Origin: an uncultured Fodinibius sp.
Lineage (GTDB): Bacteria > Bacteroidota > Rhodothermia > Balneolales > Balneolaceae
DNA: 64,000 bases
Assembly: GCA_913057775.1 (NCBI GenBank)
Contig: CAJXOG010000002.1
Span: forward strand, 434,001 to 498,000
Reading direction: 5' to 3'
Positions 47,157 to 54,168 of this stretch are shown in pieces. The notes below the pieces were generated by a model. The model saw only the letters and a list, made by a program, of their open reading frames with translations, did no database searches and had not been told where the DNA came from. Made by a program: the position numbers and the translations under genes. How positions within the stretch are numbered: the first letter of the stretch is position 1; each line of letters begins with the position of its first letter.

Positions 47157-47714
47157 TCAGTTACTGCCATTTTTGGTAACAGCTATTCCATATTTCTCTT
47201 CCAGAATATTTAGATGATGTTTTCCATGTCCCGCGATAATAAAAGCTAAAGCCCGAACGGAAACGGATACTTCATTTGCAGTTCCCTTACGCAACGTTTG
47301 TTTTTTCGAAAAGTTGCTAAACATGCTGATGTTAGCATTCCGCAGTGCATCATATTCTGTTGATAGGCTCTGCAGACTTCGTTTATCAAAGTTGCCTTGT
47401 TCTACATAGGATTCATGATTATATCCCGGAAGGGCTGTTTGTTCGCCACGGCTGATACAAAGTGCTCTATACGCCATGATGCGTTCGGTATCAATCAAGT
47501 GACCCATAACTTCCTTAACACTCCATTTTTCATCGGCATAGCGGTGGTTTGCCTCATCATCTGTTAGTTGTCGGATGATGGTATAAACTTTTTGGCCTTG
47601 GCGGATGAGCGATTGAATTACATTTGGTTCATGAATAAGATTGATATAATCTTTATAGAAATCGCCGTATTCATCGGGTTGAGGTCTATTGTCTTCCCAA
47701 TCTAAAAGTGCCAT
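47157..47714 (-). CDS. DinB-family (DinB_2) putative metal-dependent hydrolase
   Basis: 185 residues, four-helix DinB/YfiT fold. Conserved metal-site histidines are in KEVMGHLIDTERIMAYRAL (first), and IAGHGKHHLNILEEKYG (second and third). KWSVKEVMGHLIDTE is the usual start of the family. Members include thiol-transferases that use bacillithiol or mycothiol; the substrate here is unknown. The gene ends in its own short transcript upstream of OsmC on the same strand (63-base gap). A terminator of the following M16 operon lies 72 bases to the right. Confidence 0.86.
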   Translation of the reverse strand: MALLDWEDNRPQPDEYGDFYKDYINLIHEPNVIQSLIRQGQKVYTIIRQLTDDEANHRYADEKWSVKEVMGHLIDTERIMAYRALCISRGEQTALPGYNHESYVEQGNFDKRSLQSLSTEYDALRNANISMFSNFSKKQTLRKGTANEVSVSVRALAFIIAGHGKHHLNILEEKYGIAVTKNGSN

Positions 47715-47786
47715 TTGGTTCTGTTTATTTTATACTTTTGTTACTCTTGTAAAAGTACTCCTGAATAAACATCAATGTAAAATAAA

Positions 47787-47810
47787 AAAGGCCGGATTGC
47801 TCCGGCCTTT
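47787..47810. terminator. Bidirectional terminator between M16 operon and DinB gene
   Basis: AAAGGCCGGA and TCCGGCCTTT form a perfect 10-bp stem with the tetraloop TTGC. On the minus strand it lies 24 bases past the stop of the M16-like lipoprotein and ends in a T-run (A-run at 47784-47789). Confidence 0.85.
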
Positions 47811-47833
47811 AAAATGATTATGTGAGGTTTTAA

Positions 47834-49924
47834 CTACTTATTTACTTCGTGGCTTTTGTATACGGCCTCACCAGATTTATTTCCATTAATCATTGTTTCT
47901 TGCAGATATGGATAGGCAACACCATCGACTACTTGCCAGTCAGAATTATGGTTTTCTACAGTGACCTGCTCACCCATCTGGGGATTAAACTGTTTGTAAC
48001 GGATGATATCCGGATAATGGGTTTCTGCATCCAATAGAAGCTCAACGTTCGAGTCATCCACCGTTACATTAACCTTTTCGTAGCTCGTCCCATCGACTTC
48101 TGCAGTACCAAGGTATTGCGGATTAACGCTCTCGGCATTTAAGGCAATTGAAAGAAAGCTTCTATTAAGGGTACTTTTAAGACTCTTAGCCATTTGAGGA
48201 GGGAGAGGACGCTCCTGTCCACCGACAATCATTTTACCAGATCCACCTTCATACTTCACCTTTATTTCACCCATTGGACCTTTGATAGTTTGCTCAATGG
48301 CATCGGGATAATTGATGGTTGTGGACATCGGCATTTTTTGGCCCTGCATATTCATTTCTCCGGTAAGAGAGATGCTGTTTAGCTCTGTATTATTGATGAC
48401 AGCTTCGGTCATTTTTGATAACCATTCTTGGCCTTTTTCAGCGTTACCTTCAACCATTTGCTTTTCACCGCTTCCGGGCTCAGGAATGCTGATATCAATC
48501 TTATTGACCTCTCCGTATTTTTCGAGCTGATCGCCGATTCCCTCCTTATTTCCAACAACAAGAATTTGAAGATTCTCAGGATCCAGATATTCTTGTGCTA
48601 CTGCCTGCACATCCTCAATAGTGGTAGCTTTGACGCCTTCGATATACTGTTCAAAAGCATCGGCTGGAAGGCCACGGTACTCATTTGACATGCGTTCACT
48701 GAGTACCTCCTCGTAACTGTCATACTCAAAAACCGAGGAATTGAGAATCTGATCTTTTACGTCCTGTAGTTCTTGCTCACTGATAGGTTCATCTTGCAAA
48801 CGTTCAATTTGTTCGATGATTGCATCAATGGCTTCGGACGTTGTAGAACTTTTGGTCATAACACCGGCATAAAACATTCCGGGATAAAAGCTATTCATCC
48901 CATATTGACCAAAGACAGAATAAGCCAGTCCCATTTCGGTTCGGACTATCTGCATCAATCGACCTGAAAATCCGCCACTGAGCACGCGGTTCATAACTTG
49001 CACTTTCGCATAGTCAGGATTATCACGCATGCCACCTATATGTCCCATCATCACAAAGCTCTGATTTACATCAGATTTTTCGATGAAATTGATAGAGCTT
49101 TGTGGTTCATAATTTACGATTTCAAACTTTAATTGTGATTTGTCACCAGCGGGGAGTTTACCAAAACTGTTGCGTAATTTTTGTTTCATCTCTTCCGCAT
49201 CAAAATCACCCACAATACCAACCATCATATTACTTGCCGAGAAATGCTTGTCGTGGAAATTGACTAAATCTTCCCGGGTTATATTATTAATGGTTGCGTA
49301 TTCTGTTGTTCGACCATAGGGCGAATCCTCCCCATAAATGAGAGCTTGGAACTCTCGAATACCGATTTGTTGGGGATTATCATTCCGGCGTGAAATAGAA
49401 GATTTTTGCTGTGTTTTAGCCAGCTCAATTTTATCTTCCGGGAATGTCGGATTTGTCAAAACATCGATAAAGACAGGAAGTAGATCATCGAAATCCTCTT
49501 TTAAAACATCCATGCTCGCATTTCCGCTGGTAAATCCAATACCGGTTTCGATACTGGCTGCCCGGTTTTCGAGCATAGCATTAAGTGAGTCTGCAGGATA
49601 CGTTTCCGTTCCGCCTGAGCGCATAACAGTACCGGTAATAGAAGCAAGGCCTGTTTTGTTATTGGAATTTAAAACTCCGCCCGTTCGAACTCGTGCATTA
49701 ACATTTATGAGGGGAAGCTCACTGTCTTCCACCAAATAAAAAGTCATGCCATTTTCGATAGTGAATGTTTCTACCTCGGGCTTCTGAAAATCATTCAGTT
49801 CAGGAAAATCCAGATTAGTATGTGGATTGGTATCAGTAGGCTGTTGCGAGTCGGCCACTTGTTCGGTTTGCGAACAGGCGAATGCAAAAACAGCCATAAG
49901 TAAGAATAAGCTTAACCTCTTCAT
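47834..49924 (-). CDS. M16-family peptidase-like lipoprotein lacking the zinc motif
   Basis: 696 residues from the ATG at 49924 (MKRLSLFLLMAVFAFAC), chosen for its clean lipobox; a start 90 bases earlier lies upstream of the signal. M16 (pitrilysin/insulinase) fold: FTIENGMTFYLVEDSELPLINVNARVRTGG is recognisable in pieces, but the HxxEH site reads GLASITGT, so the zinc is missing. The second M16 half has SGGFSGRLMQIVR and GLAYSVFGQYG. The C-terminal ~190 residues form an extra beta-rich domain. It probably pairs with the active M16 protein encoded 43 bases upstream, as the two halves of mitochondrial-type processing peptidases do. Confidence 0.9.
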   Translation of the reverse strand: MKRLSLFLLMAVFAFACSQTEQVADSQQPTDTNPHTNLDFPELNDFQKPEVETFTIENGMTFYLVEDSELPLINVNARVRTGGVLNSNNKTGLASITGTVMRSGGTETYPADSLNAMLENRAASIETGIGFTSGNASMDVLKEDFDDLLPVFIDVLTNPTFPEDKIELAKTQQKSSISRRNDNPQQIGIREFQALIYGEDSPYGRTTEYATINNITREDLVNFHDKHFSASNMMVGIVGDFDAEEMKQKLRNSFGKLPAGDKSQLKFEIVNYEPQSSINFIEKSDVNQSFVMMGHIGGMRDNPDYAKVQVMNRVLSGGFSGRLMQIVRTEMGLAYSVFGQYGMNSFYPGMFYAGVMTKSSTTSEAIDAIIEQIERLQDEPISEQELQDVKDQILNSSVFEYDSYEEVLSERMSNEYRGLPADAFEQYIEGVKATTIEDVQAVAQEYLDPENLQILVVGNKEGIGDQLEKYGEVNKIDISIPEPGSGEKQMVEGNAEKGQEWLSKMTEAVINNTELNSISLTGEMNMQGQKMPMSTTINYPDAIEQTIKGPMGEIKVKYEGGSGKMIVGGQERPLPPQMAKSLKSTLNRSFLSIALNAESVNPQYLGTAEVDGTSYEKVNVTVDDSNVELLLDAETHYPDIIRYKQFNPQMGEQVTVENHNSDWQVVDGVAYPYLQETMINGNKSGEAVYKSHEVNK

Positions 49925-49967
49925 AATAGTAGAATTATGGTTGTTCAAAATTTTTGAAAATGATGAG

Positions 49968-51500
49968 TTAGTTATTGGCATCAGCAACCTCCTGATCGGA
50001 TGAATTGTCTTCATTTACAATAGCTCCAACCGTTCGATTGTCCTTGGTGAGATATTTATTAGCTACTCGTTGGATATCATCAACAGTAACCTTGTTGAGC
50101 TCTTCAATATCCGTAAACACTTTTCGCCAGTCGCCCCGCAGATTTTCGGCAGAAGCCAGTGAAGAAGCCAGTCCAGAGTTCGAATCAAGACTTCGAATTA
50201 AATTTGCACGCGCATTGGTGCGGGCCCGGTCAAGTGCTTCTTGAGATACACCATCATTTTTTATCTTTTCAATTTCTGCAAGAATGGAGGTTTCCATGGT
50301 GTCTACCCCAAAATTTTGATTGGGAATAGCCAGCGTAGCAAAGAGTGTTTCATATTTTTGGCCGGGAAATCCGTTAAAAGCTGAAACCTGAAGAGCTGTT
50401 TGTTCTTCCTCAACCATTCGCTTATAGAGTATAGAGGTACGTCCTCCGGAAAGAACACTGCCCAGCAGTTGAAGCGCTTTTGAGTCTGGATGGTCTTGCG
50501 CTACCGTATGATATCCCATGAGAAAAAATGGTTGCGATTGTCCCTGAATAGTAAATCTACGTTCTCCGCGCTGTTCCGGCTCTTTGGTATAAACGGGGGG
50601 AGGTTCGGGACCTTCTTTCAAATCTCCAAAGTATTGTTTAGCTAATTCCTTTGCCTCATTGGGTTGAACATCTCCAGCAATAGCGATTGTAATATTACTG
50701 GGTACATAATAAGTGTTATAAAATTCGCGCGCATCTTCCATCGTTGTGGCAGTAATATTAGAGGGCCAGCCCAAAGTTGGACGTCCATAGGGATGTGCGG
50801 TATATGCCACTGATAAGAATTCTTCAACGAGCCGACCGATAGGTTGCGATTCATTGGAGCGGCGCTCTTCACGGACAACTTCTTTTTCCTTGTAAAATTC
50901 TCGAAGTACCGGGTTTTTAAATCGATCCGATTCAAGGCTAAACCACAGTTCCAACCTGTTTTCGGGCAGGCTGTAAAAATAGTTTGTGCGATCCTGGCTG
51001 GTAGTGGCGTTCATTCCGGTACCGCCGTTACGATCAATAATTTCTGAGAACTCATTATTGACCACATATTCTCCCGCTTCTTCCTGGAGTCCTTCAAACT
51101 GACTCCACAGCGTATCCATTTTGGCAGAATCTGGTTGAGTACTGTATTTTTCGGCTAACCATTTTTGGTATGTATTATCGAGCTCTTTAAGTACTTTCTT
51201 TTCTTCTTGCCAATTAGAAGTACCCACGGTATGAGTCCCTTTAAAAGCCATGTGTTCAAAAATATGAGCCATACCGGTATGTCCCACGGGTTCGTTTGCT
51301 CCACCTACATTTACATAGGTAGCAAAACTGACAACCGGTGCAACCGGGCGCTCAATAATGATAAATGTTAAACCGTTATCGAGTGTGAACTCGGTAACTT
51401 TTTCTTCAAATTCGTCTAAGGATTGTGCATTTACGGGCGGTGTAGCGAGATAGAATCCCAGCAGCACTGCCGTAAGTGACATGAGAACGCGTCGTAGCAT
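49968..51500 (-). CDS. M16-family zinc metallopeptidase, secreted
   Basis: 510 residues from the ATG at 51500, supported by AGGAG six bases upstream and a signal peptide (MLRRVLMSLTAVLLGFYLAT, cleaved after VNAQ). The inverted zinc motif HIFEH is at residues 79-83 (GMAHIFEHMAFKGT), with the third ligand in the following helical domain. The second half (SGGRTSILYKRMVEEEQTAL) completes the clamshell. It is the catalytic partner of the zinc-less lipoprotein downstream. Substrates are probably periplasmic peptides (inference). The two form an operon closed by the terminator at 47787-47810. Confidence 0.92.
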   Translation of the reverse strand: MLRRVLMSLTAVLLGFYLATPPVNAQSLDEFEEKVTEFTLDNGLTFIIIERPVAPVVSFATYVNVGGANEPVGHTGMAHIFEHMAFKGTHTVGTSNWQEEKKVLKELDNTYQKWLAEKYSTQPDSAKMDTLWSQFEGLQEEAGEYVVNNEFSEIIDRNGGTGMNATTSQDRTNYFYSLPENRLELWFSLESDRFKNPVLREFYKEKEVVREERRSNESQPIGRLVEEFLSVAYTAHPYGRPTLGWPSNITATTMEDAREFYNTYYVPSNITIAIAGDVQPNEAKELAKQYFGDLKEGPEPPPVYTKEPEQRGERRFTIQGQSQPFFLMGYHTVAQDHPDSKALQLLGSVLSGGRTSILYKRMVEEEQTALQVSAFNGFPGQKYETLFATLAIPNQNFGVDTMETSILAEIEKIKNDGVSQEALDRARTNARANLIRSLDSNSGLASSLASAENLRGDWRKVFTDIEELNKVTVDDIQRVANKYLTKDNRTVGAIVNEDNSSDQEVADANN

Positions 51501-51657
51501 TTTTTCTCCTGTTTTATTATTAGTTGAATGAATTGTTGTGATAGATCTTATAGCTTTGAACAATATTGATTTTTTAAGTGAACGACAAGAGGTTAAATTA
51601 GTTTTAACGTTAGATTCATATATTCGACGTGAGTGTGTTTAGTTCACATTGGAATGT

Positions 51658-51665
51658 TATATTTG
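51658..51665 (+). promoter_or_regulatory. Candidate -7 element upstream of the MBL-rhodanese gene
   Basis: TATATTTG, followed by CAACG, is identical to the -7 of the SPT promoter and lies 36 bases before the start codon. A TTG at the expected -33 distance is not clear. Confidence 0.45.
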
Positions 51666-51700
51666 CAACGAAAATTTGAAATTACTTTTAACAATTATCT

Positions 51701-53128
51701 ATGTACTTCAAACAGATATTTGAGGAAAAATTAGCTCAATATTCCTACTTAATTGGATGTCAAGCTACCGGCGAAGCTATTATTATTGATCCCATGCGGG
51801 ATATAGATCGTTATAAAAAAATAGCATTAGACGAAGGTCTGGATATCGTTGCTGCTGCAGAGACTCATATCCATGCGGATTATTTGACAGGCCTTCGTGA
51901 ATTCGCCGAGGAGGGCGCTAAGATATATGCTTCGGATGAAGGTGATGAGGACTGGAAATATGAGTGGATAAAAGATAGCGACTACAATTATGAGCTGGTT
52001 AACGACGGAGATCGATTTAGCATAGGTAATATTCATTTTGAGGTTAAGTATACGCCCGGACATACACCTGAACATGTTAGCTATACAGTAACGGATGGGG
52101 CTGCTGCAAGTGATCCCATGGGTATACTCACTGGTGATTTTGTTTTTGTGGGTGATGTTGGTCGCCCTGATCTGCTTGAAACAGCAGCTGGGCAAAAAGG
52201 GGTAATGAAATCTTCTGCACGGACGTTGTACAAATCAGTAGAAAAATTTAAATCTATGCCTGAATATTTGCAGGTATGGCCGGGCCACGGATCCGGCAGT
52301 GCATGTGGAAAGGCTCTGGGTGCTGTTCCTGAATCAACGGTGGGATATGAGTTGCGGTATAATCCATCTATTCAAGCCTCGAAAAGTGAGCAAGAGTTTG
52401 TTGATTTTATTTTGGAGGGGCAGCCCGAACCACCTCTCTACTTTGCTCGCATGAAACGTGACAACAGAGGCGGTCCTAAAGTGCTTGGCAACCTTCCTCA
52501 TCCCCAGAAAGTTACCGTAGAAGGATTGACGAATCGGGCAGAGCAAGAGGGAAGCGCAGTGGTTGATACCCGGGAACGTACTGCTTTTATGGATGGCCAT
52601 TTGAAAGGGTCGTTACTCTCTACCTACAATAAGGCTTTTAATACGGTGGTTGGATCGTATGTAAAAGAAGACGAGCATATTTATTTGATCATTGATGAAG
52701 ATAATCTCGAGGGAGCGGTCCGCGATCTGATCAGAATTGGACTGGATAACATAAAAGGGTATGTGACACCGGATGAGTTAGAACAGCATTTGGAGAATAG
52801 TAAGCATTCAGAACGTGTAGAAATTATCACCTTAGATGATGCTTCTGAGCTAATTGAAGATAGCAACTATCAGGCGCTTGATGTTAGAAAATTAACGGAG
52901 TTTAATGAGGGTCATGTTGAAGGGGCAGTTAATATTGCCCATACCCGATTATTAAAACGAAAAGAAGAGTTAGATAAAAATAAAACATGGCTTGTTTACT
53001 GCCGGACGGGAGGTCGTGCTTCAGTAGCTACGTCTCTCTTACAACGAGATGGTTTTAGTGTAAAATATGTAAATGATAACGTAGAACCGTGGTTGGCTAA
53101 TAAGAAGTTAGCAAAGGTAAAAGAATAG
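51701..53128 (+). CDS. Metallo-beta-lactamase-fold hydrolase fused to two rhodanese domains
   Basis: 475 residues. Residues 1-~240 are an MBL domain of the persulfide-dioxygenase type: THIHADYLTG (H56, H58, D60), PGHTPEHVSY, GDFVFVGDVGRPDL, VWPGHGSGS. Residues ~265-355 are a rhodanese domain whose active-site loop (IYLIIDEDN) lacks the catalytic cysteine. Residues ~370-475 are a second rhodanese domain with the active site YCRTGGRAS (Cys434). The layout resembles CstB-like enzymes that oxidise persulfides and release thiosulfate or sulfite. It is probably part of sulfide detoxification; no cst regulator is nearby. Confidence 0.92.
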   Translation: MYFKQIFEEKLAQYSYLIGCQATGEAIIIDPMRDIDRYKKIALDEGLDIVAAAETHIHADYLTGLREFAEEGAKIYASDEGDEDWKYEWIKDSDYNYELVNDGDRFSIGNIHFEVKYTPGHTPEHVSYTVTDGAAASDPMGILTGDFVFVGDVGRPDLLETAAGQKGVMKSSARTLYKSVEKFKSMPEYLQVWPGHGSGSACGKALGAVPESTVGYELRYNPSIQASKSEQEFVDFILEGQPEPPLYFARMKRDNRGGPKVLGNLPHPQKVTVEGLTNRAEQEGSAVVDTRERTAFMDGHLKGSLLSTYNKAFNTVVGSYVKEDEHIYLIIDEDNLEGAVRDLIRIGLDNIKGYVTPDELEQHLENSKHSERVEIITLDDASELIEDSNYQALDVRKLTEFNEGHVEGAVNIAHTRLLKRKEELDKNKTWLVYCRTGGRASVATSLLQRDGFSVKYVNDNVEPWLANKKLAKVKE

Positions 53129-53173
53129 AGGCGTATTGACGAATTACAATACAGCGAAATTGATTAGTTCGGT

Positions 53174-53383
53174 TTACTCGGTATCTTGTTCCTCCAAATA
53201 TTCGTTGGTTATTTTGCGTGTCTGTTCGGCTCCCATATATTTTTCCAGATCGTAGAGCGTAATCATTTTCTCACCCTCATGGAATGAGTAAGTTAAATGA
53301 CCACTTTCAATTTCTTTTTCCACATCACTGGTTTTCATATCTAACATTTCTCCAACCTCTTCCAGTGAAAACATTGAGCGCAT
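53174..53383 (-). CDS. Small helix-turn-helix protein (MerR/excisionase-like)
   Basis: 69 residues. SLEEVGEMLDMKTSDVEKEIESGHL is a winged-helix MerR-like/HTH_17 unit, followed by a short wing (YSFHEGEKMITLYDLEKYM) and a polar tail. It resembles excisionase/BldC-like small regulators. An exact -7 element (minus-strand TATCTTTG at 53429-53436) and an inverted repeat at 53464-53479 lie upstream, which fits an independent and possibly autoregulated gene. No integrase or mobile element is in the area. Targets are unknown. Confidence 0.8.
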   Translation of the reverse strand: MRSMFSLEEVGEMLDMKTSDVEKEIESGHLTYSFHEGEKMITLYDLEKYMGAEQTRKITNEYLEEQDTE

Positions 53384-53428
53384 AATGTTGGTTTCTCTTT
53401 AAAATTAGCTGGTTAATTAATTTTGGCT

Positions 53429-53436
53429 CAAAGATA
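53429..53436 (-). promoter_or_regulatory. Candidate -7 element for the small HTH gene
   Basis: The minus strand reads TATCTTTG, an exact match to TAnnTTTG, 46 bases before the start codon. Confidence 0.45.
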
Positions 53437-53463
53437 GAAAAATTCAACTTTTTTACTACCCCT

Positions 53464-53479
53464 TAAAACGGTCGTTTTA
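53464..53479. promoter_or_regulatory. Inverted repeat upstream of the small HTH gene
   Basis: TAAAACG-GT-CGTTTTA is a perfect 7-bp inverted repeat with a 2-base centre, located about 28 bases upstream of the -7 element. It could be an operator, perhaps for the HTH protein itself; this is an inference. Confidence 0.35.
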
Positions 53480-53524
53480 GAATTAAGAGTAAAATAATTA
53501 CAATTCTTGTGCATAATTTTGGTT

Positions 53525-54100
53525 TCAGTATTGGTCTATAATCTGTTGATGGCGAAAACATGATGTTAAATGGTCGTTAACTAATCCCGTGGCCTGCATA
53601 TGGGCATATATAGTGGTGCTGCCTATGAATTTAAATCCCCGTTTTTTGAGGTCTTTACTTAGTTTGTCGGAAATTTCGGTGGTTGTCGGAAGTTGCCTCA
53701 TTGTTTCCCAGTGATTTTGGATCGGTTCGCCACCTACAAAATCCCAAATGTAATCACAGAAGCTGCCATACTCTTGTTGGATCTTAATAAACTGATGAGC
53801 ATTATTTATGGTAGAACGAATTTTGTTTTCGTTGCGGATGATTTCAGGATTTGATAGCAGCTGTTGAATTTTGGCTTCATTGAAGGTAGACACTTTTTCA
53901 GCCTCAAAATTGGCAAAAGCTTTTTGGTAGCCTTCCCGCTTTTTTAAGATCGTGCTCCAGCTTAATCCTGCCTGTGAGCTTTCCAATACTAAAAATTCAA
54001 ACTGTGTTTGGTCATCATAAACGGGGACGCCCCACTCCTCATCGTGATACCGAATGTATTGATCAAAAGTATTTTCACACCAGTCACATCGTTTTGGCAT
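53525..54100 (-). CDS. tag: DNA-3-methyladenine glycosylase I
   Basis: 191 residues, the normal length for Tag. The opening CDWCENTFDQYIRYHDEEWG carries the cysteine of the zinc site and the catalytic glutamate region (YHDEEWGVP); SQAGLSWSTILKKREGYQKAF is the helix-hairpin-helix core, and FKFIGSTTIYAHMQATGLVNDH the C-terminal signature, ending with the zinc ligands HxxxC (DHLTSCFRH). It excises 3-methyladenine from DNA. Divergent from ppc, 68 bases apart. Confidence 0.95.
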   Translation of the reverse strand: MPKRCDWCENTFDQYIRYHDEEWGVPVYDDQTQFEFLVLESSQAGLSWSTILKKREGYQKAFANFEAEKVSTFNEAKIQQLLSNPEIIRNENKIRSTINNAHQFIKIQQEYGSFCDYIWDFVGGEPIQNHWETMRQLPTTTEISDKLSKDLKKRGFKFIGSTTIYAHMQATGLVNDHLTSCFRHQQIIDQY

Positions 54101-54168
54101 AATTGTGTTTTTAAGAATTAAAATCCCATTTTGGAGGTATATATTTTAATGTACCAAAAATTAAATCT

